Assembly: GCF_900104805.1 (NCBI RefSeq)
Contig: NZ_LT629751.1
Coordinates: 2,709,001-2,773,000 of the forward strand
Length of the DNA: 64,000 nucleotides
Direction: 5' to 3'
DNA from: Pseudomonas oryzae
GTDB lineage: Bacteria; Pseudomonadota; Gammaproteobacteria; Pseudomonadales; Pseudomonadaceae
Below, one piece after another: positions 30,286 through 39,292 of this stretch; the first letter of the stretch is position 1, and every line of letters starts with the position of its first letter. The notes below the pieces were generated by a model. It was not told the origin of the DNA. It ran no database searches and saw nothing but the letters and a program-made list of their open reading frames with translations. The position numbers and the translations under genes were made by a program.

Positions 30286-30517
30286 CGGCCGCCTGCTCCA
30301 GCGGCAGGAGGCCACGCGAAACGCCAGCGCCCGGGGATGCCGGGCGAGGTGGCATGCGTCAGCCCGTGAACAATCTGCTCCAGCGCCCGGGCTCAAGCAC
30401 TGCGGGCCATCCCCGCGCTTGGCGCTGCAGCTCATCCGCTGGCCGCAGCAGGGGCCATCCCGCGCGAGCACACTCAGCAGCAGGCCGAGATAGGCGGCTT
30501 TGACGCCCCCAGAAACG

Positions 30518-30545
30518 CCAAAGCCCCGGAGTTCCGGGGCTTTGG
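30518..30545 (-). terminator. Terminator downstream of tRNA-Ser
   Basis: 13-bp perfect stem CCAAAGCCCCGGA/TCCGGGGCTTTGG with two-base gap, eight bases beyond the tRNA CCA on the minus strand; the following run is GCGTTTCT. Confidence 0.65.
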
Positions 30546-30553
30546 CTGGGATA

Positions 30554-30643
30554 TGGCGGAGAGATAGGGATTTGAACCCTAGGTACCCTTGCGGATACAA
30601 CGGATTTCGAATCCGTCCCGTTCGACCACTCCGGCATCTCTCC
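30554..30643 (-). tRNA. tRNA-Ser (anticodon CGA)
   Basis: 90-nt class II tRNA with encoded CCA. Acceptor stem GGAGAGA/TCTCTCC, anticodon stem-loop ACGGA-TTCGAAA-TCCGT giving CGA, long variable arm (TGTATCCGCAAGGGTACC region) and T-arm TAGGGTTCAAATCCCTA. Reads serine UCG. Sits 97 bp downstream of purC, as in P. aeruginosa. Confidence 0.96.
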
Positions 30644-30740
30644 GAACAGGCGCGCATCATAGCAGCTCGGATCCGTTTGGCGAAGCCCCTGACGAGGATT
30701 TTTTCGCGTCGAATCAGTCGCTTGCGCGCCGGTACAGAAC

Positions 30741-31616
30741 TCAGACAGCCGACGTCAGGCGGATCAGCGCCTCGCGGTACTTGTCGGCGGTCTTCTGCGC
30801 CACCTCGGCCGGCACGGCCGGCGCCGGCGGCTGCTTGTTCCAGCCGGTGGACTCCAGCCAGTCGCGCACGAACTGTTTGTCGAAGCTCGGCGGGTTGCTG
30901 CCTTCGGCGTAACTGTCGGCCGGCCAGAAGCGGCTGGAGTCCGGGGTCAGCGCCTCGTCCATCAGGGTCAGGGTGCCGTCCTCGTCGAGACCGAACTCGA
31001 ACTTGGTGTCGGCGATGATGATGCCGCGGCTCGCCGCGTACTCGACCGCCGCACTGTACAGGGCGATGGCGGTGTCGCGCACCTTGGCCGCCAGCTCGGC
31101 GCCGACGATCTCCTCGCAACGGACGAAGGAGATGTTCTCGTCATGGTCGCCCACGGCGGCCTTGGTCGAGGGCGTGAAGATCGGCTGCGGCAGCTTGGAG
31201 GCTTCCTTCAGCCCTGCCGGCAGGGCGATGCCGCAGACGGTGCCGCTCTTCTGGTACTCCTTCCAGCCGGAGCCAACCAGGTAGCCGCGCACGATGGCCT
31301 CTACCGGCACCGGCTTGAGGCGCTTGGCCACCACCGCACGGCCTTCCACCAGCGGCAGCTCCTCGGCCGCCACCACGTCCTCGACCTTGTCGCCGGTGAA
31401 GTGATTGGGCACCACGTCCTTGAGCTTGTCGAACCAGAAGTTGGAGATGGCGGTGAGGATCTTGCCCTTCTCCGGAATCGGCTCGTCGAGGATGACGTCG
31501 AAGGCCGACAGACGATCGGTGGCCACCATCAGCATGCGCTTGTCGTCGATTTCGTAGAGGTCGCGAACCTTGCCCGAGTAGATCTTCTTCAGGCTCAGGG
31601 TGGTGGGAGTGGTCAT
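30741..31616 (-). CDS. purC: SAICAR synthase, long (Neisseria/yeast-type) form
   Basis: Purine biosynthesis: joins CAIR and aspartate with ATP to give SAICAR. The 291-residue product starts [23 protein letters not shown] and carries [40 protein letters not shown] and [15 protein letters not shown]. These are hallmarks of the long form (about 290-306 residues) known from yeast and betaproteobacteria, not of the 236-residue form usual for Pseudomonas purC. Genome position (bamC side, tRNA-Ser downstream) is the normal Pseudomonas purC locus. A terminator between bamC and purC indicates an independent transcript. Confidence 0.93.
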   Translation of the reverse strand: MTTPTTLSLKKIYSGKVRDLYEIDDKRMLMVATDRLSAFDVILDEPIPEKGKILTAISNFWFDKLKDVVPNHFTGDKVEDVVAAEELPLVEGRAVVAKRLKPVPVEAIVRGYLVGSGWKEYQKSGTVCGIALPAGLKEASKLPQPIFTPSTKAAVGDHDENISFVRCEEIVGAELAAKVRDTAIALYSAAVEYAASRGIIIADTKFEFGLDEDGTLTLMDEALTPDSSRFWPADSYAEGSNPPSFDKQFVRDWLESTGWNKQPPAPAVPAEVAQKTADKYREALIRLTSAV

Positions 31617-31646
31617 AGCGGCTTTTCCGTATCTGGCAAACAAAAC

Positions 31647-31670
31647 AGGCGAAACCCGGGGGTTTCGCCT
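31647..31670 (-). terminator. Terminator of dapA-bamC
   Basis: 11-bp perfect stem AGGCGAAACCC/GGGTTTCGCCT, followed on the minus strand by GTTTTGTTTG. Placed between bamC and purC. Confidence 0.75.
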
Positions 31671-31701
31671 ATCGCTGGGAGTGGCTGGGGCGCAGGTCCG
31701 C

Positions 31702-32412
31702 TCAGCCGAGGTGGTCCTGGATCAACTCCAGCACGCGGCGCGCGACGTCGGCCGGCGCCACCGTCTCGATGTTCTTGTCGACCGAGATCTGCACGCTGTC
31801 ACCGACGGCGGTCAGGCGCACCTGATAGCGCTCGGCGCGAGCCTCGACCTCCTCGGCATCCGGCTTGCCCCCCAGCAGACGGGAGAAGAAACCGGGCTCT
31901 TCTTCCGGCTTCTGCGCCGCCTCGGCGAGGTTGATGTAGTACACGCCCAGGCTGCGGTTCATGTCGTCGACGCGCACGTCGGCGTCCTGCAGGGCGCGGC
32001 CGACCGCCGACCAGGCACGGTCGAAGTCGGAAGTCAGGGTCAGCACCGGGTTGCCGCTGCCGTCGCTGTCCAGGCTGATGCGCTCGGGGGCATCGAAGCT
32101 GCGCTCGGAGAGCAGCGATACGCTGCCGCCCGCTTCGGCGCGGCCTACGTCGCCGGCTAGCAGCTTCTGCGGACGGGGTACTTCGTACTCACTGTCGGCC
32201 GCGGGGGTCGCCACCGCTGCCGGAACCGGCAGCAGCGGTTCGATGCGCCGCGCCTCGACATCCGCCGGCAGCTGCATCGGCGCCGTCTCGCGGGCGGTCA
32301 GATAGTCGCCGCTGCGATCACGGAAATACCCCTCTTCACCCCACAGCCAGCCGCATCCGCTGCTGGTGGCGAGGGTCAGGGCGAGCACGGAAAGTCCGGC
32401 CAGTCGCTTCAT
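31702..32412 (-). CDS. bamC: Outer membrane assembly lipoprotein BamC
   Basis: 236 residues. Signal peptide with lipobox (LATSSGC, mature Cys about residue 20), a disordered Pro/Glu-rich N-region ([16 protein letters not shown]) that in E. coli BamC binds BamD, and a helix-grip domain ([37 protein letters not shown]). Shorter than E. coli BamC (344), so the second helix-grip domain is present only in part. Member of the BAM complex inserting outer-membrane proteins. Lies 17 bp after dapA. Confidence 0.88.
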   Translation of the reverse strand: MKRLAGLSVLALTLATSSGCGWLWGEEGYFRDRSGDYLTARETAPMQLPADVEARRIEPLLPVPAAVATPAADSEYEVPRPQKLLAGDVGRAEAGGSVSLLSERSFDAPERISLDSDGSGNPVLTLTSDFDRAWSAVGRALQDADVRVDDMNRSLGVYYINLAEAAQKPEEEPGFFSRLLGGKPDAEEVEARAERYQVRLTAVGDSVQISVDKNIETVAPADVARRVLELIQDHLG

Positions 32413-32429
32413 GCGTAATTCTCCGTCGA

Positions 32430-33308
32430 TCAGGCCAGCACGCCGGACTGGCGCATGGCCTCACGCAGCGGCTCCTGGCAGCCCTGGCTGAGCCAGGTCA
32501 GCGGCAGGCGAATGCCTTCGGGGATGAGGCCCATCTCGTGCAGGGCGAACTTCACCGGGATCGGGTTGGCTTCGCAGAACAGCGCCTTGTGCAACGGCAT
32601 CAGGCGATCGTTGATGGCCCGGGCCGAGTCGGCCTCGCCACGCATGGCCAGGGCGCACAGCTCGCTCATCGCGCGCGGGGCGACGTTGGCGGTCACCGAG
32701 ATGTTGCCCTTGGCGCCCATCAGCATCAGCTCGACCGCGGTGGCGTCGTCACCGGAGTAGACCAGGAAGCCGGAGGCGACCTTGTCCAGCACTTCCTTGC
32801 CGCGAATCAGATCACCGGTGGCTTCCTTGACGCCGATGATGTTCGGCACTTCGGAAAGGCGGGCGATGGTGTCGGCGAGCATGTCGCAGGCGGTACGACC
32901 CGGCACGTTGTAGAGGATCTGCGGGATGGCCACCGACTCGGCGATCTTGCGATGGTGCAGGTACAGGCCTTCCTGGGTCGGCTTGTTGTAGTACGGGGTC
33001 ACCAGCAGGCAGGCATCGGCGCCGGCCTCCTTGGCAGAAGCGGTCAGCTCGATGGCCTCGCGGGTGGAGTTGGCACCGGTACCGGCGATGACCGGAATGC
33101 GCCCGGCAACCTGCTTGACCACATGGCGGATGACCGACACGTGCTCTTCGACGTCGAGGGTCGCGGACTCACCCGTGGTGCCGACCGCGACTATGGCGTT
33201 GGTGCCTTCACGGAGATGAAAATCGACCAGCTGGGTCAGGCTGTCCCAATCCAGACGGCCTTCTGCATCCATGGGCGTGACCAGTGCCACCATACTGCCC
33301 GCAATCAT
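32430..33308 (-). CDS. dapA: 4-hydroxy-tetrahydrodipicolinate synthase
   Basis: 292-residue aldolase committing aspartate semialdehyde and pyruvate to lysine/diaminopimelate synthesis. Motifs: [14 protein letters not shown] (pyruvate-binding, about residue 43), [11 protein letters not shown] with catalytic Tyr (about 133), and Schiff-base Lys in GVKEATGDL (about 161). Start ATG 33308 ([13 protein letters not shown]). Divergent from gcvR, as in other pseudomonads. Confidence 0.95.
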   Translation of the reverse strand: MIAGSMVALVTPMDAEGRLDWDSLTQLVDFHLREGTNAIVAVGTTGESATLDVEEHVSVIRHVVKQVAGRIPVIAGTGANSTREAIELTASAKEAGADACLLVTPYYNKPTQEGLYLHHRKIAESVAIPQILYNVPGRTACDMLADTIARLSEVPNIIGVKEATGDLIRGKEVLDKVASGFLVYSGDDATAVELMLMGAKGNISVTANVAPRAMSELCALAMRGEADSARAINDRLMPLHKALFCEANPIPVKFALHEMGLIPEGIRLPLTWLSQGCQEPLREAMRQSGVLA

Positions 33309-33477
33309 GCAACCACTCCTGCCGCTATATAAAGAAAGGCGTAATGGTACTGTTGCCACCGACCTTGCACAAGCTGGCGCCCGCCGCCCGGGCATTCCCT
33401 CGGTCGGCGCTTTTCGCTACCCTTCCCGGCTTTGCCGGCAAGTCTCTGCCGCCACCTATTTGCACCAGGAATCCTGC

Positions 33478-34035
33478 ATGTCGACCCTTCCACCCCGTGA
33501 ACAGTTTCTCGTGATCAGCGCCCTGGGCACCTCGCCCATGGAGCTCACCAGCGTACTCTGTCGCGCCGCCCAGGAAAGCCGCTGCAACGTGATCAGCAGC
33601 CGCCTGACCCGTCATGGCGAATACAGCGCCCTGATCCTGCAGGTTTCCGGAAGCTGGGACGCCCTCGCCCGCCTCGAGGCCGGCCTGGCACCGCTGGCCA
33701 AGCGCCACAAGTTCAGCCTCAACGTGATCCGCAGCGGCGCCGCCGAGGAGCGTCCCAACGCCCTGCCCTACGTGGTCTACGTCAGCGCCGCCTACCGCCC
33801 GGACATCCTCGGCGAGCTGTGCCAGTTCTTCAGCGACCATCGCGTCGAACTGGAAAACCTCACCTGCGACACCTACCAGGCGCCGCAGACCGGCACCCTG
33901 CTGCTCAACGCCACCATCACCGTGACCCTGCCGCCGGGCACCCAGATCAGCTGGCTGCGCGACCAGTTCCTCGACTTCGCCGACGCCCTCAATCTCGACG
34001 CCCTGATCGAGCCCTGGCGCCCGCAGAACCCGTAA
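33478..34035 (+). CDS. gcvR: Glycine cleavage system transcriptional repressor GcvR-like
   Basis: 185 residues with two ACT domains (about 9-85 and 98-175); begins MSTLPPREQFLVISALG. ACT domains bind amino acids; in E. coli GcvR sequesters GcvA in absence of glycine. First gene of gcvR-bcp, 24 bp before bcp. The start follows the Pseudomonas convention. Confidence 0.87.
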   Translation: MSTLPPREQFLVISALGTSPMELTSVLCRAAQESRCNVISSRLTRHGEYSALILQVSGSWDALARLEAGLAPLAKRHKFSLNVIRSGAAEERPNALPYVVYVSAAYRPDILGELCQFFSDHRVELENLTCDTYQAPQTGTLLLNATITVTLPPGTQISWLRDQFLDFADALNLDALIEPWRPQNP

Positions 34036-34059
34036 GACCCGCCCCACAAGGAGTCCATC

Positions 34060-34533
34060 ATGCCGGTAGCCATCGATTCGCCTGTCGCCGACTTCCAGGT
34101 CCAGGCCACCAGTGGCCAGCAGGTCACCCTCAGCGCCCTGCGCGGCCAGCAGGTGGTGCTGTACTTCTACCCCAAGGACAGCACCCCCGGCTGCACCACC
34201 GAGGGCCAGAACTTCCGCGACCTGCACGGTGAGTTCGCCGCCGCCAACACGCTGATCTTCGGCGTATCGCGCGACGGCCTGAAGTCGCACGAGAACTTCA
34301 AGTGCAAGCAGGCCTTCCCCTTCGAGCTGATTTCCGACGCCGACGAGCAGCTGTGCCAGCTGTTCGACGTGATCAAGCTGAAGAAGCTGTATGGCAAGGA
34401 ATACCTGGGCATCGACCGCAGCACCTTCCTGATCGACAAGGACGGCGTGCTGCGCCAGGAATGGCGTGGAGTGAAGGTGCCGGGCCACGTCGAGGCCGTG
34501 CTGGACGCCGCCCGCGCGCTCAACGCCGGCTGA
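34060..34533 (+). CDS. bcp: Thiol peroxidase Bcp (peroxiredoxin Q family)
   Basis: 157 residues reducing peroxides with thioredoxin. Peroxidatic Cys45 in YPKDSTPGCTTEGQNF. The resolving Cys five residues later, found in E. coli Bcp, is Gln here, so resolution must use another Cys (NFKCKQ about 89, or EQLCQL) or an external thiol. GGAG ribosome site at good distance. Follows gcvR. Confidence 0.92.
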   Translation: MPVAIDSPVADFQVQATSGQQVTLSALRGQQVVLYFYPKDSTPGCTTEGQNFRDLHGEFAAANTLIFGVSRDGLKSHENFKCKQAFPFELISDADEQLCQLFDVIKLKKLYGKEYLGIDRSTFLIDKDGVLRQEWRGVKVPGHVEAVLDAARALNAG

Positions 34534-34554
34534 CCCGGCCCGAGGCCGGCCGCT

Positions 34555-34806
34555 TCAGGCCTTGCGCAGCCAGTAGCGGAAGCAGCCGGCCTCCTCCTCC
34601 TCGCGCAGCAGCTCATGGCCGGCCAGACGGGCGAAGGCGCGAAAATCGCGCTGCGAGCCGGCATCGGTAGCGATCACCTTGAGCACCGCGCCGCTGGGCA
34701 GCCGGTTGAGCTCCAGCTTGGCCTTGAGCAGCGGCAGCGGGCAGCTCAACCCGCTGGCATCCAGTTCGGCGTCATGCACCGGCGGCAGCGCGGCAGTATC
34801 GGTCAT
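34555..34806 (-). CDS. TusA/SirA-family sulfur carrier, PA1006-like
   Basis: 83 residues with the persulfide motif LSCPLPLLKAKLELN (Cys at about residue 22), ending GCFRYWLRKA. Position between bcp and bepA equals P. aeruginosa PA1006, a persulfide-carrying protein needed for molybdenum homeostasis and nitrate respiration. Function here is inferred from that synteny. Start set at ATG ACC GAT (34806). Confidence 0.85.
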   Translation of the reverse strand: MTDTAALPPVHDAELDASGLSCPLPLLKAKLELNRLPSGAVLKVIATDAGSQRDFRAFARLAGHELLREEEEAGCFRYWLRKA

Positions 34807-34913
34807 CGTCAGTCTCCGGCAAATGTCGCGCAGCATACCCAAGCCGGTGCGCGACTGGCCAGCCGAGCCCGCCAGCGGCTAGAGTAGACCTCCCGCCGTC
34901 ACGAGCCCCAGCG

Positions 34914-36344
34914 ATGAAGATCCTGCGCCCCACCCTGCTGACCCTGGCCTGCCTGCTCGCCGCGCCGGCCTTCGCCGACGACCTGCCCGAACTCGGCGAC
35001 GCCAGCTCCTCGATCGTCTCCCCCGATCAGGAATACCAGCTCGGTCGTGCCTGGCTCAACGTGCTGCGCGGCCAGGTGAAGAGCCTGCCCGATCCGCAGC
35101 TCGAGGACTTCATCGAGAGCAGCGTCTATCGCCTGGCGGAAACCAGTCAGCTGCAGGACCGCCGCCTGGTCTTCGTCCTTCTCGACAGCCCGCAGCTCAA
35201 TGCCTTCGCGGCCCCCGGCGGGGTCATCGGCGTGAATGCCGGCCTGTTCCTGCACGCCCAGACCGAGGCCGAGTACGCCTCGGTGCTCGCCCACGAACTG
35301 GCCCACCTGTCGCAGCGCCACTTCGCCCGCGGCCTCGAGGAGCAGAAGCGCATGCAGGTGCCGCTGATGGCAGCCATGCTCGCCGGCGTGGTCGCTGCCG
35401 CCGCGGGCGCCGGCGACGCCGGCATCGCCGCCATCGCCTCCAGCCAGGCGGCGGCCATCCAGGCACAGCGCAGCTTCTCGCGGCAGAACGAACAGGAGGC
35501 CGACCGCATCGGCATCCTCAACCTGCAGCAGGCAGGCTACGACCCGCAGGCCATGCCCAGCATGTTCGAACGACTGATGCGCCAGTACCGCTACAGCCGC
35601 GTGCCGCCGGAGTTCCTGCTGACCCACCCGCTGAGCGAGTCGCGGGTGGCCGACACCCGCAACCGCGCCGCGCAGTTCAGCGGCGGCAACACCGACAGCC
35701 TGCGCTATCAGCTGATGCGCGCACGCGTGCAACTGACCTACGAGAGCTCCCCCGGCCTGGCCGCCAAGCGCTTCCGCGCCCTGCTCGACGAGAACCCGCG
35801 CCTGGATGCCGCGCGCTACGGCCTGGCGCTGGCGTACATCAAGAGCGGCCAGTTGCCGAACGCCGCTACCACCCTGCAACCGCTGCTGGCCCAGGCACCC
35901 AACGACGTCACCTACAACCTCGCGCAGATCGAACTGGACATCGCCGGCAACCAGCTGGACGCCGCCGACCAGCGCCTGCAACGCCTGCTCGGTCTCTACC
36001 CCGGCAACTACCCGGCCCGCCAGCTGCGCAGCGAGCTGCTGATCAAGCAGGGCCGACCGGCGGAAGCGGAGAAGCTGCTCGACGCCCTGCTCAAGGAGCG
36101 TCCGCGCGATGCCGAGCTGTGGCGCCAGCAGGCGGAAACCCGCGGCCTGTCCGGCAACATCATCGGCGTGCACCAAGCGCGCGCCGAGTACTTCGCCCTG
36201 ACCGGCGACTACAAGCAGGCCCTGGAGCAGCTCGACTTCGCCCGCCGCCGCGCCAGCAGCAACTTCCAGCTGGCCGCACGCATCGACGCCCGCTACGGCG
36301 AACTGAAGGAAGAGCAGCGCATGGTCGAAAGCCTGCTCAGATGA
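34914..36344 (+). CDS. bepA: Periplasmic M48 metalloprotease BepA
   Basis: 476 residues. Signal peptide 1-22 (ending APAFADD), M48 peptidase domain with zinc motif HELAHLSQRH (about residue 127) and third ligand Glu in NEQEADRIG (about 194). C-terminal TPR repeats fill residues about 255-470. BepA degrades or matures misassembled LptD and other barrel proteins, so it complements the BamC gene nearby. A strong terminator follows. Confidence 0.92.
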   Translation: MKILRPTLLTLACLLAAPAFADDLPELGDASSSIVSPDQEYQLGRAWLNVLRGQVKSLPDPQLEDFIESSVYRLAETSQLQDRRLVFVLLDSPQLNAFAAPGGVIGVNAGLFLHAQTEAEYASVLAHELAHLSQRHFARGLEEQKRMQVPLMAAMLAGVVAAAAGAGDAGIAAIASSQAAAIQAQRSFSRQNEQEADRIGILNLQQAGYDPQAMPSMFERLMRQYRYSRVPPEFLLTHPLSESRVADTRNRAAQFSGGNTDSLRYQLMRARVQLTYESSPGLAAKRFRALLDENPRLDAARYGLALAYIKSGQLPNAATTLQPLLAQAPNDVTYNLAQIELDIAGNQLDAADQRLQRLLGLYPGNYPARQLRSELLIKQGRPAEAEKLLDALLKERPRDAELWRQQAETRGLSGNIIGVHQARAEYFALTGDYKQALEQLDFARRRASSNFQLAARIDARYGELKEEQRMVESLLR

Positions 36345-36353
36345 CCCCGAAAT

Positions 36354-36385
36354 GCACAAGGCCCGGCGATGACCGGGCCTTGTGC
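36354..36385. terminator. Bidirectional terminator between bepA and nadA
   Basis: 13-bp perfect stem GCACAAGGCCCGG/CCGGGCCTTGTGC with CGATGA loop, centred in the convergent gap. Confidence 0.8.
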
Positions 36386-36402
36386 TCTCTCTGGCGGCCG
36401 CC

Positions 36403-37461
36403 TCAGGCGTTGCCACCCTGCCGCAGGCGCGCCGCCTGGGTGAAGTCGAGCATGCGCTTGAGCGGCTTGACCGCCTTGGGGATCAACGCCGCGTCGACGT
36501 GGATCTCGTTGCTGCCCTGACGCAGGCAGTCGAGAGTGCGCTCCAGGGTGTTCATCGCCATCCACGGGCAATGCGCGCAGCTGCGGCAGGTCGCGCCCTG
36601 ACCGGCGGTCGGCGCCTCGATGAACGATTTGCCCGGACACAGCTGCTGCATCTTGTAGAGGATGCCGCGATCGGTGGCGACGATGAAGATCTGGTTGGGC
36701 AGGGTCTGCGCCGCCTTGATCAGCTGGCTGGTGGAGCCCACCGCGTCGGCCAGCTCGACCACCGACTCCGGCGACTCCGGGTGCACCAGCACCGCCGCCT
36801 CCGGATACAGCGCCTTGAGGTCCTGCAGCTGCTTGGCCTTGAACTCCTCGTGGACGATGCACGCGCCTTCCCAGAGCAGCATGTCGGCGCCGGTCTCGCG
36901 CTGGATGTAGCGGCCGAGGTGCTGGTCCGGCGCCCAGAGGATCTTCTCGCCGTTGTCCATCAGACTCTCGACGATCTCCAGCGCGCAGCTGGAAGTCACC
37001 ACCCAGTCGGCCCGCGCCTTCACCGCCGCCGAGGTGTTGGCGTAGACCACCACGGTGCGCTCGGGGTGCTGGTCGCAGAACGCCGAGAACTCCTCGACCG
37101 GGCAACCGAGATCCAGCGAGCAGGTCGCTTCCAGGGTCGGCATCAGGATGCGCTTTTCCGGATTGAGGATCTTCGCCGTCTCGCCCATGAAGCGCACGCC
37201 GGCGACCACGATGGTCGAGGCCGGGTGCTGACTGCCGAAGCGGGCCATCTCCAGCGAATCGGCCACGCAGCCGCCGGTTTCCTCGGCCAGCGCCTGGAGG
37301 ATCGGATCGGTGTAGTAGTGGGCGACCAGCACGGCGTCGCGCGCCTTGAGCTCGGCGGCGATGGCCTGGCGGTAATCGGCGATCTCCTGCGCGGTCAGCG
37401 CACGCGGCTGCTTGGCATCCAGATGGGCCTGCACCAGGAGTCGTTCGGAAATCTGCGTCAT
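36403..37461 (-). CDS. nadA: Quinolinate synthase
   Basis: 352 residues. Condenses iminoaspartate with dihydroxyacetone phosphate to quinolinate in NAD synthesis. The three Cys ligands of its 4Fe-4S cluster are visible: ETGGCVADS (about 101), TSSCALEIV (about 193) and the C-terminal [10 protein letters not shown] region (about 290). HYYTDP and MANTS-like [14 protein letters not shown] further support it. Two tRNA-Lys genes lie upstream. Confidence 0.95.
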   Translation of the reverse strand: MTQISERLLVQAHLDAKQPRALTAQEIADYRQAIAAELKARDAVLVAHYYTDPILQALAEETGGCVADSLEMARFGSQHPASTIVVAGVRFMGETAKILNPEKRILMPTLEATCSLDLGCPVEEFSAFCDQHPERTVVVYANTSAAVKARADWVVTSSCALEIVESLMDNGEKILWAPDQHLGRYIQRETGADMLLWEGACIVHEEFKAKQLQDLKALYPEAAVLVHPESPESVVELADAVGSTSQLIKAAQTLPNQIFIVATDRGILYKMQQLCPGKSFIEAPTAGQGATCRSCAHCPWMAMNTLERTLDCLRQGSNEIHVDAALIPKAVKPLKRMLDFTQAARLRQGGNA

Positions 37462-37568
37462 GTTCGCTGCACCTGAAGGTTAGGGTGCGGGAACCGGAGT
37501 ATACACCCGTTCCAGAGCACCAGACGGGATAACAAGCGGGAGGTGGAACGGGGAAACGGCGGGGAAAG

Positions 37569-37643
37569 TGGTGGGTCGTGTAGGGGTCGAACCTACGACC
37601 AATTGGTTAAAAGCCAACTGCTCTACCACTGAGCTAACGACCC
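37569..37643 (-). tRNA. tRNA-Lys (anticodon TTT), copy 2
   Basis: 75 nt with encoded CCA. Acceptor GGGTCGT/ACGACCC, anticodon arm GTTGG-CTTTTAA-CCAAT, T-arm GTAGG-TTCGAAC-CCTAC. Identical to the copy 71 bp upstream. Confidence 0.97.
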
Positions 37644-37714
37644 GGTGAAATCTGTATCTTAGTACTTCACCCCGAGATGGCAAGCTTGCCGCTCTCTCGA
37701 GGCTTTTGAAAAAG

Positions 37715-37789
37715 TGGTGGGTCGTGTAGGGGTCGAACCTACGACCAATTGGTTAAAAGCCAACTGCTCTACCACTGAGCTAACGACCC
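37715..37789 (-). tRNA. tRNA-Lys (anticodon TTT), copy 1
   Basis: 75 nt with encoded CCA; identical to the second copy. Lies 56 bp downstream of queC, the same locus that in P. aeruginosa holds a tRNA-Lys used as attachment site by PAPI-1-type elements. No integrase or att duplication beyond the tRNA pair is visible here. Confidence 0.97.
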
Positions 37790-37845
37790 AACGCCTGCGC
37801 ATCATACTGATTTAATTCGGAATTTCAACTTTTTCCGAAAAAAAT

Positions 37846-38520
37846 TCAGGAATAGCGCGTCGGGTCCTCCACACCAGCGGCGCGAAAGCCCTCGGCGCGC
37901 AGGCGGCAGCTGTCGCAGCGGCCGCAGGCACGGCCCTCGCCGTCCGCCTGATAGCAGGACACTGTCAGGGCGAAATCCACGCCGCGGTCGATGCCCGCCC
38001 GGATGATCTCGGCCTTGGACAGATACTGCAGCGGCGCCCGGATGCGAAAACCCTCACCCTCGACACCAGCCCTGGTCGCCAGGTTGGCCAGGCGCTCGAA
38101 GGCATCGATGAACTCCGGACGGCAGTCGGGATAGCCCGAGTAGTCGACCGCGTTGACGCCGATGAAGATGTCGCTGGCACCCAGGACCTCGGCCCAGCCC
38201 AGCGCCAGGGAGAGGAACAGGGTGTTGCGCGCCGGCACGTAGGTCACCGGGATGCCCTCGCCCGGGGTCTCCGGCACCGCGATGCTGCTGTCGGTCAGGG
38301 CCGAGCCGCCGATGCCGTTGAGGTCGATACCGACCACCTTGTGCTCGACCGCGCCCAGCTGGCGCGCCACCCGCTCGGCGGCCTGCAACTCGGCGCGATG
38401 GCGCTGGCCGTAGTCGAAGCTCATGGTGTAGCAGGCGTAGCCCTCGGCGCGCGCCATCGCCAGCACGGTGGCGGAGTCGAGGCCGCCGGAAAGGAGGATG
38501 ACCGCTTTCTTGTCGCTCAT
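37846..38520 (-). CDS. queC: 7-cyano-7-deazaguanine (preQ0) synthase
   Basis: 224 residues. ATP-dependent conversion of 7-carboxy-7-deazaguanine to preQ0 for queuosine tRNA modification. PP-loop [15 protein letters not shown] (about residues 6-20), [14 protein letters not shown], and zinc cysteines [17 protein letters not shown] near the C-terminus. Starts three bases after queE stop, so they are cotranscribed. Confidence 0.95.
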   Translation of the reverse strand: MSDKKAVILLSGGLDSATVLAMARAEGYACYTMSFDYGQRHRAELQAAERVARQLGAVEHKVVGIDLNGIGGSALTDSSIAVPETPGEGIPVTYVPARNTLFLSLALGWAEVLGASDIFIGVNAVDYSGYPDCRPEFIDAFERLANLATRAGVEGEGFRIRAPLQYLSKAEIIRAGIDRGVDFALTVSCYQADGEGRACGRCDSCRLRAEGFRAAGVEDPTRYS

Positions 38521-38522
38521 GT

Positions 38523-39170
38523 TCAGTGCCCCGGCTCGTCGTTCCACAGGTACTTGTGCAGCTGCAGCTGCAGGCGCACCGGCAGGTTGTCGGCGATGAT
38601 CCACTCGGCCAGGGTGCGCGGCTGCAGCTGGTGATGGCTGGGCGACAGCAGCACCTCGCCAGCGCGCTGGTCGAGACGGTACTCGATGAGCTTGGACACC
38701 GCCCAGTCGTAGTCCTCGCGCGAGCAGATGACGAACTTGACCTGGTCGTTGCCGGTCAGCTCGGCCATGTTCTCGTAGCGGTTGCGACCGACCTCGCCCG
38801 AGCCCGGGGTCTTCAGATCGACCACCCGGCTGACCCGGGTGTCCACCGGGGCGATGTCCAGCGCGCCGCTGGTCTCCAGCGACACCTCGTAGCCGGCATC
38901 GCACAGCGCTTCAAGCAGCGGGATGCAGTTGGGCTGCGCCAGCGGCTCGCCGCCGGTCACGCAGACATGCCGCGGCCGGTAGTCGGCCACCCGGGCGAGG
39001 ATCGCCTCGAGGGTCATGATCTCGCCGCCGCTGAAGGCGTAGGCGGTATCGCAGTAGTCACAGCGCAGGGGACAGCCGGTCAGGCGCACGAACACGGTCG
39101 GCAGGCCGACGGTGCGCGCTTCCCCCTGCAGGGAAAAGAAGATTTCGGTGATTCGCAGAGTCTGGTTCAT
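38523..39170 (-). CDS. queE: 7-carboxy-7-deazaguanine synthase
   Basis: 215-residue radical SAM enzyme converting CPH4 to CDG. Cluster motif CPLRCDYC gives Cys33, Cys37, Cys40, the normal CX3CX2C spacing. [17 protein letters not shown] at the N-terminus and [13 protein letters not shown] for SAM binding. Upstream of queC in one transcript. Confidence 0.95.
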   Translation of the reverse strand: MNQTLRITEIFFSLQGEARTVGLPTVFVRLTGCPLRCDYCDTAYAFSGGEIMTLEAILARVADYRPRHVCVTGGEPLAQPNCIPLLEALCDAGYEVSLETSGALDIAPVDTRVSRVVDLKTPGSGEVGRNRYENMAELTGNDQVKFVICSREDYDWAVSKLIEYRLDQRAGEVLLSPSHHQLQPRTLAEWIIADNLPVRLQLQLHKYLWNDEPGH

Positions 39171-39249
39171 AAGCCACGGGCGTGATAGCGAAACAGGCTA
39201 TCCGCCTCCGTTGCAGAAAGTGGAAAAAGGCTGGCGAGTTTAACGAAAA

Positions 39250-39270
39250 AACCCGCGGCGGGCGCGGGTT
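39250..39270 (-). terminator. Terminator of the tol-pal-cpoB transcript
   Basis: Stem AACCCGCG/CGCGGGTT with five-base loop; on the minus strand it ends in six T residues, 23 bp after the cpoB stop. Confidence 0.85.
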
Positions 39271-39292
39271 CCTTCGTGACCGGCCGGACGAC

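Noticed and set aside
37569-37789. att duplication flanking a genomic island
   Set aside because: The repeats are two complete tRNA genes only 71 bp apart with nothing integrated between them.
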